DNA from: an uncultured Opitutia bacterium
GTDB lineage: Bacteria > Verrucomicrobiota > Verrucomicrobiia > Opitutales > CAJWYM01
Length of the DNA: 47,309 bases
Assembly: GCA_913049555.1 (NCBI GenBank)
Contig: CAJWYM010000018.1
Location: 1 to 47,309, forward strand
Direction: 5' to 3'
The notes under the pieces are model-generated. The model saw only the letters and a program-made list of their open reading frames with translations. It did not search any database and was not told where the DNA came from. Both the position numbers and the translations under genes were made by a program. Below are positions 17,623 through 29,600 of this stretch, piece by piece. Position 1 is the first letter of the stretch. The number at the start of each line of letters is the position of its first letter.

Positions 17623-17669
17623 TGTTAAATTGTATTTATTAAAATTAATTCAAAACCCTCACAATTATC

Positions 17670-19013
17670 ATGAATCAAAACTCTGCAATCAAAGAAACAA
17701 ATTCAATCAGCAATTCAAAATTTGCAAGTACTCCGCCTTTAGGGTGGAACAGTTTTGATTCTTACGGGGTCTATTTACATGAAAAAGCAGCATTGGAGAA
17801 TTTAGAAGTTTTTGCTGAAAAATTAAAACCTTCCGGGTTCGAATACTTTGTTATCGATAGTGGATGGTTTGGAGAATTCAAACTCTTTGAAGATACAATT
17901 TATCCAAAAGAAAAGCACGCTGCAGATGTTCGTTTGAATGAAAATGGTCTCTTTTTACCTTCACAAACTTATTTCCCAAATGGTTTAGAGCCTATTATTA
18001 AACGTTGCCATCAACTGGATCTAAAGTTTGGAATTCACTTAATGCGGGGTATCCCTAGAAAAGCAGTTCATGAAAAATTATTAATTGAAGGAACAAATAT
18101 TTCTGCAGATAAAATTGCGATCACCGAAGAATCTATGAATTGTAAGTGGTGCGACTATTGTTATTGCGTTGATCATACAAAAGAAGGAGCCCAAGAATGG
18201 TACAACAGCCTCATTGGTCATTTATCTAGGATGGGAGTCGATTTGATTAAATACGATGACATCGTTCCTTACCCAGATGAAATTGAATTAGTTGTAAATG
18301 GAATTAAAAATTCTGGAAGAGAATTACTACTCAGCTTATCTCCAGGTGGAAAGGTAAATCCAGAGCATGTAAGCACTTTTCAGAAATCAAATATGCTCCG
18401 GGTGACGCCTGATATTTGGGATGATCAAGAAGGTATTGATCAATGTTTCACATCATGGAAAAAATGGCAAAACTGCTCTGTGCCAGGATTCTGGATCGAT
18501 ATGGATATGATCCCATTTGGACAATTACAGTTGATGTGTCCTCAAGAATTAAATACTTCCGATGAAGCCCATGCTCTGTTTTCAGGGAGAGGTTTCAATC
18601 GAAACAGTCAGTTTACTAAAGAGCAAATGCTTACTTTTATTACAATGAGAGGGTTGTCAGCTTCGCCCTTGATGGTTGGAGGAGACCTTCCAACAATGGA
18701 CGAATTCTCCTATTCCCTCATCACAAACAAGGAAATCCTAGAGTGCAACCAGAACGGAGTTATGGGAACTTTGTTAAGTGAAAAGAATGAGGTTGAAATA
18801 TGGAAAGCTCCTCGAAATAACGATCTTACTTCTGGTTGGTTAGGAATCTTTAATCGATCCAATAAGGACATTTTCTATAAATTGAATCTCAGTGACATGG
18901 ATATCGATGAAAATTCCAAAATGGAGGACATTTGGAATCCTAAATCCTTGAAAATCGATCACGAATATACAATCCAAGCAAACTCTGTTTTATATATTAA
19001 GTATTACAAATAA
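17670..19013 (+). CDS. alpha-galactosidase-like glycoside hydrolase (GH27 type), cytoplasmic
   Basis: This is a retaining glycosidase of the clan that includes GH27 and GH36, 447 aa. It opens with PPLGWNSFDSYG (22-33), the classic GH27 entry, followed by YFVIDSGWFGEF. The nucleophile motif is LIKYDD (192-197) with D196, and the acid/base motif is RVTPDIWDD (244-252) with D248. FGIHLMRGIPRKAVH and WCDYCYCVDHT fill the usual position for the cysteine-containing loop. MRGLSASPLMVGGDL matches the GH27 barrel end, followed by a short C-terminal beta-domain. No signal peptide is present, so it should act on imported oligosaccharides. With the GH31 enzyme it points to alpha-galactosides as the sugar. 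It is the last + strand gene of the island and faces a convergent gene. Confidence 0.82.
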   Translation: MNQNSAIKETNSISNSKFASTPPLGWNSFDSYGVYLHEKAALENLEVFAEKLKPSGFEYFVIDSGWFGEFKLFEDTIYPKEKHAADVRLNENGLFLPSQTYFPNGLEPIIKRCHQLDLKFGIHLMRGIPRKAVHEKLLIEGTNISADKIAITEESMNCKWCDYCYCVDHTKEGAQEWYNSLIGHLSRMGVDLIKYDDIVPYPDEIELVVNGIKNSGRELLLSLSPGGKVNPEHVSTFQKSNMLRVTPDIWDDQEGIDQCFTSWKKWQNCSVPGFWIDMDMIPFGQLQLMCPQELNTSDEAHALFSGRGFNRNSQFTKEQMLTFITMRGLSASPLMVGGDLPTMDEFSYSLITNKEILECNQNGVMGTLLSEKNEVEIWKAPRNNDLTSGWLGIFNRSNKDIFYKLNLSDMDIDENSKMEDIWNPKSLKIDHEYTIQANSVLYIKYYK

Positions 19014-19141
19014 AACTTAGATTGAATACAAAAACTTTTCATTTAAAACTTGAATCAATTCCTTTTAATATAAAATGCGAAAAATCTTATAATAATTGGA
19101 TGAAATGTAAAATAGTGCTTTGATTGAATGAAGCTTATTAT
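19014..19141. other. convergent intergenic region
   Basis: This 128-bp AT-rich gap lies between the convergent alpha-galactosidase and sugar phosphotransferase genes. A bidirectional terminator is expected here, but I see no GC-rich hairpin with a T-tract. GATTGAAT occurs near both ends in direct orientation. No gene is apparent. Confidence 0.3.
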
Positions 19142-20575
19142 TCAATATGCAGTCTTAGGTGGAAAGATTACTTGAAGGCCAGTTCTAACGATAATTTCTA
19201 AATCCATCCATAAAGACCAATTACCAACATAATAAAAGTCCATTTCAATGCGCTGGTTTAAAGAGGTTTCATCTATGACTTCCCCTCGAAGTCCTCTGCA
19301 CTGAGCAGGACCAGTAACTCCAGGTTTGACATATTGTCGAACCCGATATGCTTTGAAATCATCACTAAATAGACGATCATGACAAGGCATAAACGGTCTA
19401 GGCCCGACAATGCTCATATTGCCAATCAAAACATTCAAAAATTGTGGAAATTCGTCGATGCTAAATTTTCTGATAAATCGCCCCAACGGGAAAATACGAT
19501 CGTCATCCGATTTGGCTTGATCTTCAACTCGGTCATCCACATCGGGGACATACCTCATAGATCGATATTTGAAAATTGTAAAATTCTTTCCTGCTCGACC
19601 GACTCTCTCTTGCAAAAAGAAAATGGGACCTGGGGATTGAGCTCGTTGGAACAACCAGATAAATAGGGTCATAACAGGCAATAAAAAAACGACTACTGGC
19701 AAACTGATTAAAAGATCGACAAGCCTTTTCATCACTTGATTGAATGGATTCTCTAGAGGTTCATTTTGAAATGTAAAAAACGAATGCCCTGACTCCTCCA
19801 CAGGAATGATGGGAAGGTCCAAATACTCAGAAAATGGATTGTGTATCAAAACCCGACAACCTTTCTTATAAGAGGACTCAATGACTTGAGGCAACCAAGA
19901 AGCCATTCTACTATCAGTGACTACAACGATCCGACTTACCTTTTCTTTGTCAATAATTTCTGATAAATCATAAACACTCCCCAAGGTGCTCAATCGATGT
20001 TTCATATCCAAATCTCCGTCAGAAACATCGTTGGCGGTGACTAATCCCTTAAAAAGAAATCCCTTTCTTTGATAGTGAAATATCCAACTTTCAAGGCGAT
20101 TGATAGAGATTGGATCACCGACAAGAACCGTAGATTTAAATCTTTCAGATCCTTGAAAAAACTCTCTTAGCAAAACAGGGATCAGAAAATTACTAATCAA
20201 CAAAGTGGGCCAATAAGAAGCAAGCAATACACCCACAAATTGTCGGCTGGTTGACTTGTCTTTAGTAGCATAAACAGTAGCAAAAACTAAAAAAGCAATT
20301 ATTATCGTTTGAACATTGGCATAGAATACGCAACGACGAAAAGACTGCCAATGCCTTGAACTGAAGAATATATCATACTCCTGTTGTGAACCCAATGAAC
20401 TCAATAAAATTGCAGCTATAGAGCAAATTAAATACATCCATGGTTGCGAAGATGCTTCTAATTTAAAATCGAGATATTTGTCCCAAAATAAAAGCACAAA
20501 CCAAAACCATCCAAAAATAATGAATGCAAGTAATATTTTGTGAATGCCAATAACGCCATTGATTCTATGATTCAT
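19142..20575 (-). CDS. polyprenyl-phosphate sugar phosphotransferase (WbaP/WcaJ type)
   Basis: This is a membrane enzyme of 477 aa that transfers a sugar-1-phosphate to undecaprenyl phosphate, the first step of many exopolysaccharide and O-antigen pathways. Four hydrophobic helices lie in the first 150 residues or so. A nucleotide-binding-like middle domain (STVLVGDP onward) follows, and then the catalytic C-terminal domain. That domain shows a hydrophobic re-entrant helix after FNQVMKRLVDLLISLPVVVF, then SPGPIFFLQERVGRAGKNF, IFKYRSM, IDEFPQFLNVLIGNMSIVGP and VKPGVTGPAQCRG, which together define the family. It starts 27 bp after the giant coiled-coil gene in the same direction, so it is probably the third gene of that operon. 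No other glycosyltransferase, flippase or polymerase gene is in the window. The sugar is not predictable. Confidence 0.9.
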   Translation of the reverse strand: MNHRINGVIGIHKILLAFIIFGWFWFVLLFWDKYLDFKLEASSQPWMYLICSIAAILLSSLGSQQEYDIFFSSRHWQSFRRCVFYANVQTIIIAFLVFATVYATKDKSTSRQFVGVLLASYWPTLLISNFLIPVLLREFFQGSERFKSTVLVGDPISINRLESWIFHYQRKGFLFKGLVTANDVSDGDLDMKHRLSTLGSVYDLSEIIDKEKVSRIVVVTDSRMASWLPQVIESSYKKGCRVLIHNPFSEYLDLPIIPVEESGHSFFTFQNEPLENPFNQVMKRLVDLLISLPVVVFLLPVMTLFIWLFQRAQSPGPIFFLQERVGRAGKNFTIFKYRSMRYVPDVDDRVEDQAKSDDDRIFPLGRFIRKFSIDEFPQFLNVLIGNMSIVGPRPFMPCHDRLFSDDFKAYRVRQYVKPGVTGPAQCRGLRGEVIDETSLNQRIEMDFYYVGNWSLWMDLEIIVRTGLQVIFPPKTAY

Positions 20576-20602
20576 GCGAGAATTTTAAATAAGGGAGAGA
20601 AA

Positions 20603-23600
20603 CTAATTTCTCGGTTTAAACATTTGTAGAAACAAATTTAAGGCAGCAGAATTAAAATTCAAGTCGTTGATCACTTTGCTTAATTCTCGATCCAATGCCT
20701 TTAATAATACAGCTATTTCGCCTTGACCGCCCGTCAATGAGTTTTCTTGAATAGCAAGATCAATACGCACTTTATCCAACTCCAAAATCCTTTTTTGAGA
20801 TTTATCCAAACTTAATTTTAAAGACTTTGTCATCTCTCGAGTATCATTCATAAATTTAGAAATTTCTTCTCTACCGAGCTCAGATTTTTTCAACTGACCC
20901 TTAAGCGTTTCCGTATCTACAATATACTTTGCTTCAACAGATTTCAAAGCACTCTTTGCTTTTTCAAGATCTTTAAGCGCTTTGGAGAGTTCATTTCTAT
21001 ATTTATCTAATTTTTCATCCTCTGCTTGGACAGTCCTACCCGATTCGGCAATTCTTTGATCTAAATTCTTTCTGTTTCTTTCCAATTCGTTGACTCTTTG
21101 CTGAAGAGAGTCAATTTTGTTGAGACTTTCTGGACTCGGTTCCGATTGATTGAGTGACTGAACGGTTGAGGAAACTTGATCTTTAGCAGCTTTCAAATTT
21201 TTATCATTCTTTTCTTTTTCGCGAATAAGTAAAGCCCGCGCAACTTCAAGATCTTTAATTTTTCTTTCAGAATCAGAGAGTTGATCTTTCAAGCCCTGAA
21301 TTGCAACTTCATTGCGAGTATTCAAATCTATATATTGTTGATTGACTTTTCTCATCTCTAAAATATCCGATTGCAGTCTTTCTACTATACTTGCATTGAC
21401 ACCTTGTTCTCTAGTAACAAGCAATTCCTTATTTAGGGACTCAATCTTCTCTTTAAATTCAGAAATTGATTGGTCTTTAGAAGCAAGTTGTAGATTCATA
21501 GAGCCGTCTTTTGAAACCAATTGCTGTTCTAAACTTTTTAACTGGTCTTTTAAAATCCCTAATGATTTTTCTTTTTGAGCCGTCTCCATTTGAAGTTTCA
21601 AATAATCTTTATTAACACGATTCAGGACAAGATCCATTTGGTTCAATTCCTCTGTACTGGGACGAGCTCCAAGAATTGATTTGAAGTCTTTGTCTTTATT
21701 CGCCAATTCAAGTCTCAATATTTCAACTTGCTTAGTCAAGTTTTCAGAGACAGCAGATTTTTCAACGGATAAGGTCGCAATTTGTTCGTTGGTTAATTTT
21801 AACTTTTCGGTCAACTCAAGAATGCTCTTTTGATCCATGTCTTTAGCATTGCTTAAAGCCAGAAGCGCATTTTCGGTTTCTTGAATTTTTTTCTGTAAAT
21901 CCATTATGAGGTTAGGATCTTTTTGATTTTTTAATGCAAGATTTAAAGCAGAAGCCTTTTTATTGATTTCACTCTCAAGTTTTTTAATCACAATTTCTTG
22001 AGATTGAATTCCCTTATTTAACTTAAGAATCTCATTCTCTGAGGAATCTAGTTCAGTCATTAGTTCATTCAATTCAAACTGTTCTTTGATCAACATTTTT
22101 TCAAGTCTCAGATTTGTAGCCTCCATAGCTCCGATCTTTCTTTGCAAATCCGCTAGAGAATCAGGATCTTTTTGATTTTTGAGAGCCAGAGTCAATTCTT
22201 CAGACCTTTCCCTTAATTGAGCCTGAAGTTTTTCAATAATTTTACCATCCAATTTTTTGCTTTCAGTATTGGAACCTTTTAATTGAACGAGTTCTTTTTC
22301 CAATAAAATTAATTGGGTTTTCATCTCACCAGAGGAAGCCTTAGATTTACTCTCAGAAAGCATTAATTGGTTATTAACCCCCGTAAAATTATTTTGAGCT
22401 TCCATCAAACGCTTTTCTAAATCTTTTATTCGATCAATACTTAAAGATTCTCTCTTGTTTTGACTCGCTAAAATTTGTTCGAATTGAGCTTTGGATGTTT
22501 CCAATTGGTCTCGAAGACTGGAAACAAGACCAGAAGATTCTTGACTGAATCGATCTTCTGATTTCTGAGCTACTTTTAAATCCACAATAACGTCTGAAAG
22601 ACGTTGTTCGAGTTTCCGAATTTGTCCATCCTTGGATTTGACCAACTCACTGTTTTCAATCGTTAATTTTGCTCTTTGGGTTTCAGAACTTTGAAGATCT
22701 TTTTGTAACTTTGATATGATTTGACCAGATCCAGTCTTAGCATTGTGTAAAGCTTGTCGGGTCACATTGAGATAATTCTCTAACTGCGCTATTTTCTTTG
22801 CATTCGCTTTCAAATCCTTGTCCATAGAGAAACTCTCTTGGCTAGACTTAGAACGGAGCATTTCTAGCTCTGATATCTCTTGCTTGTAATCTAGTATCTT
22901 CAGTCTTAAATTCTCTTGAATTTTAGAAGATTCTTTCGTATTCATCTCCACTTGTGCCAATGATTCAGTCAACTCATTCGTAAGTTTAGAAATAAGTTTT
23001 GAAGATTCACCTAAGTTTTCTTCCATAATTTTTTGAATATTGGAAACATCTTTTCTTATATTCTTAATTTCCTGATCTTTTGTGGCGATGATCGTTTTGC
23101 TTTGCTCTTGTAGGTCCTTCAATTGAATTTCAAGTTGATCGACCACTGAACTATAAGACTTCTTTTGCTGGGAAAGTAATTGATTTGCTGAATTTAACTC
23201 ATTTACCCCATTGTTAATTTCCTTTTCTAACTCTTGAATTCTCTTTTCACTCTTATTATTTTCAGTCCCCAAGAGCTCCTCGGCAGAAACTAAACGCTGA
23301 ACGTTGACTTTTAATTTTTCCTCTAAACTGGTAATATACGACTTAAGTTCTCGTTCAACAGTTGATTTTACATTCAATGCTTCTTGAAGAGATTTTTCCA
23401 ATTTCTTCACTTGATCCGCCATATTAATTTGGTAATCAAGATAAGCTTGCTCACTTTTTATAAATTGGTTTTTTAGATTTTTGAGTTCGTTAGACTTTAA
23501 AGAGGCAGATTTGTCAGTTTCTAATTTCAACTTTGATAAAGAAATAGAAGATTTCTTCAATTCATCTTTAAGCAATTGCAATTCCTTTGAATGCTTAGAA

Positions 23601-26600
23601 TTTGACAGTAAGATTGATTCATCCAAGATTTCATTCTTCTTTTCAGAGGCTTGCAACTCTTGAGTCAAAGAATCCACTAAAGAGTTGGCATCTTTTAATT
23701 TGAGGTCGAAACGTTTTTGTAATTGATCCAGTTGGTTACGAACGACTAACAAATCCGCAACTTTTTTTTCTGAAGCAATGAGAGCAAATTTGAGACTTTC
23801 CATCTCTTTTTCAAGCTGAGCTGTAATTTTTTGACGCAAACTCAACTCTTTAGAAGAATTGTTAAACTTTCGAGACTGATCCCTCAATTCTGTCTTTAAA
23901 TTATTCATTTGGATTTCAGAATTTTCTGATTTCATTGCAAAATCCATTTTGGCAACTTCAAGATTTTCTTTAGCAACAAGCAAAGATTCCTCTAGTTTTT
24001 TTAATTGGGAGCGTTTCGTTTTCTCTAATTCATTTGTGAGTATCAATTGTTCTTTTAAGCGACTCTCCCTTTCCAGAATTTCATCGTTCAATTTTGCAAT
24101 CAATTCATTCGAAATTTTTTGGTCTTCAACCTTTTGTTTTTCAACTGAAATCAGCTGATTTCGAAAAAGATCCATTTCAGCAGCATGGGCTTTACGATCT
24201 TTTAAAGCTAAGGATTGAGTCGATTTAAATTGTTGAGAAATTCGATCTGTCTTTAATTTATATTCGGAAACAATCTTCTCACGATTTTTCTTCTCATTCT
24301 CTAAAGACTGACTCAAAGATTGAATTTGAAGATTCATTTCTTTTTCAATTAAAGATTTCTTATCTCTCAGATCATTTAGAAGACTGTTTGAAGTAGACAA
24401 TTTATTTTCAAAAATCTCTATAGAAACTAATTTTTCCGTTTGAGCTTTTGAAACATCTGATTTTAGTTCTTCTATTTGGCTCTGATAAGATGCCATTTTA
24501 ATATTCAACTCTTTTATAAATTGATCTGCTTTTGTTTGATTTTTAACAATTATAGATTGTTTGTCATTGACTGCACTTTTTAGATTACGGATGTTTTCAT
24601 TCGCCAAATCCATTTGTTTCTTTGTTGTTTTGTGAACTTCATTCAACACCGATTTACTTAAGTTTAACGATTTTTTATATTGTTCCTCAGATTCAACTTG
24701 TTTTTTGCTAATGGACACAATTCTGTCTTCAAGTTCCTTGACTTGCTTAGAACGAAGGGCTTTTGAATCAGCAAGTTCTTTTTCAGATTTAAAGATTTGG
24801 CTATTTAAAAGGGCAATCGTTTTTTTAGATTTATCCAAACTCCTCACATGAAGGTTCAAATCGTTTTTCAGATCTGTTTCGATTATTTTGTAAAACTTTT
24901 GTTTTTCTTCAAAAGATTGTTCAAGTAATTGGATTGTTTTTGACTGTTTGGAAATTGTATCACTGCTCTTTGAAATCAATTCAATTTTATCATCTAATTC
25001 TTTTTCTAACTTATCTACCTGAAAAGAATAATCGATTTCCATTTCATCTCTCTTTTTAAGAGCTAATTGGAGTACACTTTTGTTTTTATCAAAATCCGAA
25101 CGAAGTTGACCTAATTTGTTATCAGCAATCAATTGTTGATCCATCATGGACTGTTCTTGTTGACTTAATTTCGACTGAAGCCCAGTAAGCTGATCCTTTA
25201 ATTCCTTAATAACTCTAGAATTAAGCTCAAAAATCTCACTTTTCTCTTTCTCTGTATTCTGCTGCAGAGAGATATTTTTCAACTTCGCTTCTTGTAACTT
25301 ATCATTGAGATTTGAGATTGTTTTTTTGGACTCATCAATTGAATTCAACTGAAATTCTAAATCTTCTTCCAACTTCAACTCTAGGTTTTGATAAAGTTTT
25401 TGATTTTTAGAAAGCATAATTTCCAAATTTTGAATTGTGTTTTTATGCTCTTCAATTTCATTTTCACTTTTTAAGATTAACTTCTTTTTTTGAGCAATTT
25501 GTGAATCCATTTCATCCACTTTAAGAGTGAACATTGAATTAAGATCCACATTTTTATCATTTGCAGAATCTAGTTTGCTAAGCGTAGATTTCAATTCATT
25601 CTTAAGCTTCGCCAATTCATTTCCTAACAACTCTCTCTCCTCAGATCGAACCTTGACCTGTTCTTTAAATTGCTCTTTAGTTTGCAATAGTTGATTATTC
25701 AATTCATCAATCACCTTTGTGTTGACTTCATTACTAACCTTTTTGTTTTTATTGAGCTGAACAATTTCTAATTTTAAAGACTCAATCTTTTTGTTAAACC
25801 GACTCAAATCGTCTTTTTTTTGTTTTTCAACTGAAGACAGCAATTTTCTTTGATTGTTTATATCTTCTTTTAGTTGATTTTGATAGATTATGGAATCTTG
25901 GGTTGCTTTTTCTAATTGTTGCTTAAGGGCTAAAATACCACTTTTATGGTTGGTGATTAAAACTTCTTTGGTAGATTCACTTGATTTTAAAGATTCCTCT
26001 AAAGATAAAATCTGTTTGTTTAATGAAATTTCGGTCACATCTTTTAGAGATTTGACGGTCTTAATATTTTTTTCTAAAACAACTATTTTTTCTATGAGAT
26101 CTTTAGCCTTTTGATCATTCGTTGAATCCTCCTCTACTTTCTCTTTCTTTAGTTTTTGGATTTCATTTTGATATTTAGAAATATCTCCTAACAGAGAATC
26201 AATAATATTTTGGTTTTGTTTTTCTGTTTGTATCTTCTCAGATTGAGCTTTCTCTAAAGTAACTTTCAGTTTGGAAGACTGAGTTTTTGCAACTTTAAGT
26301 TCCCTTTCTTTAAGATTCGTGATTTTAGAAAGTTCACTTTCCATTTTCTTAAGGACCAAACTGGAATTCTTTTGAGTAAGAACACTTTCTTCTTTTAGGA
26401 GTTTAATATTATTATTTAAATTGGAAATTTCAGCATCTTTTTCTGTGGAAATTTTTTGAATTTTTACCTGTTCGCTCTCAAGGGATTTATAAAGCGACTT
26501 TATTTTTCTTTCAAAATCCTCGTTGGATTGAATTTGTAAAGATTGGCTACTCGCCAATGCTTTCTCTAAAGAAAGAATGGTCAGGCGTTTAGTCTCAATC

Positions 26601-29600
26601 TCTTTGTTTGCAATAATTTGTTTTTTTGACCATGAAGTTCGGGCTTCTTGAAAATCTTCCTCAACTTTTTTAAGAGACGTTTTTAAATAAGTATTTTTAC
26701 TCATTATCTTAGATGAATTTTCTATGGCTTGTACCAATTCAAGCTCCAGTTTTTGAATACTTCCATTCAACTCTTTTTCTTTCAACTCATTCTTTGAAAC
26801 TGAGGATTTAAGGGCTTTTTTTGTTTCATTTAAAGACCTTTCTAATTCAGAAATTAAAAGGTTGGAAGCATCCTCACTCTCTTGACGATTTTTGCGGACG
26901 AGAACAATCCGATCTTTCAAAGCATCCATCGACTTATTTTTATCTAATATCTCATTTTTAAACTCCAACTTTAAACGTTTGTGCTCTTCCTCGAGCGAGA
27001 CCAAAGCATTATCAACTGAACTTTTTTCTTTAAGAGACAACTCTAGGGTCTTGGAAAAATCCCTTTTTAGATCCGCAATTTCTTTTTCTTTTGAAATTAC
27101 AATAAAAGACTTTTCTTTTAGTTTCTCAGACAATTCAGTCTTGAGTTGATTCATTTTAGTCTTCAATAAATCGATCGTTTTGTCTTGTTTTCTTTTTGTA
27201 GTCAACAGTTCATTCTCAGAATTTTCCAAATTTTGCTGAGAAAGATTTAAAGTTTTCTCAAGTTGACTCACCTTGGACTGTAAATTATCCGAAACCACCT
27301 GATAACTTTCTAATTGAGAGTTTAAATACTGGGTCGTTTTCTCAAGTTCATCTTCGAATAATATTTCTTGCTCATTTAATAATATAGATTGTTCCTTCTT
27401 GAAATTTTTGAGCTCCTTAATTTGTTGGGTTAAAGAGGTAAAAGAAACCTCTTTGTCTTTCAGGATTTTGTCTCTTTCTAGTTTTAGGGAGCCCATTTCA
27501 CTTTCCAATTGGAGCGCTCGATTCAATGAGTTGTCAATCAGTCGATCTTTTTCCCTCAACTCAATTCTCATATTTTTTTGTAAAGCTTGAATGGTTGCCT
27601 CTCTAGAAGCAATTTTACGATCTAGCTCCAGTTTTGATTTGGATGCATCCAACTTGGTAGACTTGATTTCATCTCTAAGTCCAGCGATTGTATCCGAGGC
27701 CTTCAGAGAAATCACATTCATCCTCTCCTCATTTTTAAGCAACTTATTCTGAGTTCTAGATAATTCAGATTCGAACTTTTTTAGTTGAAGCGTGAGCTGC
27801 AATTTCAAATCTTGGTTTTCGCGAATCGAATTCTCTAAATCGGATCGCGTTTGGGAAAGATCTTTCTCCAAAGAAGCCAACATTTTGTTGGAATCTATTG
27901 CCAAAAGATCTCTTTCAGAAACTGCCTTTTTCAAAGATGCTTCTAGGGCTTTTAAAGCTTCTTGTTTCGCAAGATTTTCTTTCTTTCTTTTATTTTCTAA
28001 ATCATCAACCTGTTTTGAAAGTAAGAGGACGTCTTGAGTAGACTTTTTCTTTAAAGATTCAAGCTCTTGGGTTTTCAAGGTAAACGCTTTCTCAAGCTTA
28101 GCGACAAGTTGATTGTTCATCACTAATTCTTGAATTCTGGTTTTCTCCAATTTTGCCTTCTCTTCCAATACTTGGTTCAATTCAGACTTTACTTGTTTGA
28201 TTTCAATCAAATTTTCTTCTCGGGCTTCCTTGTTATTTTTATTGGCAATTGTTAACTCTTGAGACAGAGCTTGTATTTGATTCAAAAATCCATCTTCTTT
28301 GATTTCAGCCTGCTTAGAAAATTCTTTAAAACCAGAGCGACTTAGACTTAGTTCATTTTCCAGCGAACGAATTGAATTCAATGCAGAATCAAGAGCCAGA
28401 GCATGTTCTTTCTTTTCTTTACTTAAAACTTTTTCCAATTCTTCAAGGTTCTTTGATGTCGATTGCTTGTATTGGTTCGTATCCTCTGACAAATATTTAA
28501 ATTCAAACTCTAAGTCCTCTATGATTTTTGACTTTATCCCTAGTTGTTTCATGTAAAGGGATGACTTAACAACTAACTTTTTCTGTAGGGATTCAATTTT
28601 GGCTTCTCGCACCAGAATTTCTTTTGATAAGACAGCCTGAGAGGTGGTAGCCTCACTTTTTAACTGATTCATTCTCTCAGAAAGTTCGAGTATCTTATCA
28701 TTGGCCAATTTTTTTTCTTTCTGACTCAATTCCCTCTGCTCATTGAGGCTCACAGCTGAGGCTTTAATTTCCATCTCCAGTTGATCAATTTTCACGCCCA
28801 AAGAACTTTCTTTAGATTTTGCTGTGTTGATCAAAGCATTCATTTCAGACTTAGCCAAAGATAGGTTTTCAGCCAATTTTTGAATACGATCCGCACTGGA
28901 TTTTTCAATTTTTTTATTTAGATTTACAGCAGCGACTAAATCTTTTTCAAGGACAGAAACTTGGTTGGATAATAAACGAATCGATTTTGTTTTTTCGTCC
29001 AACAATGATTTCTGTTCAGAGATTTCAGTTCTTAACTGAGAAATCACCTCATTGTCTTTGTTCTTTTGCAGTTTCAAACCTTTTAAATTGTTGGTTAAGA
29101 GTTCAATTTTTTCAAAATTTTCTTTCAAAACTGAAGATTGCCCAGAAATCTTTTTAGAGTTTGAAGCACGCTCTGTCTCAAGACTTTTATTCTTATTTTT
29201 TAAAGATTGGATGGATTCCGTTAAATCCTGTTGATTCTGAAGTTCTTGAGAAAGAGCATTGAGTTTACTCCGTAAACTGCTGATTTCTAGGGTTGAATTT
29301 TTACTTAAAATTGAAATTGCTTTTTTACTTTTTGTCAGAAGAGCCCCCAATCGATTTACGCGCGACGATTCCGATTTGACTTTTTCTAATAATTCGAAGT
29401 TTTCAGATTTAAAAGTCTGTTCCATCTCAGTCAACTGATTCTCCAAACGATTGATTTGGAGGTCTTTTGTATTTAGTTGAGATTCTAGGCTAACAATAAA
29501 TTGGTTGGCTTTAGATTCAGTTTGACGTGCCTCCTCCTTTAAATCGTCAAGAAGATTGGACTGAGAACTGAGTTCTAAGTCTTTTGCTTGTGTGAGGGCT

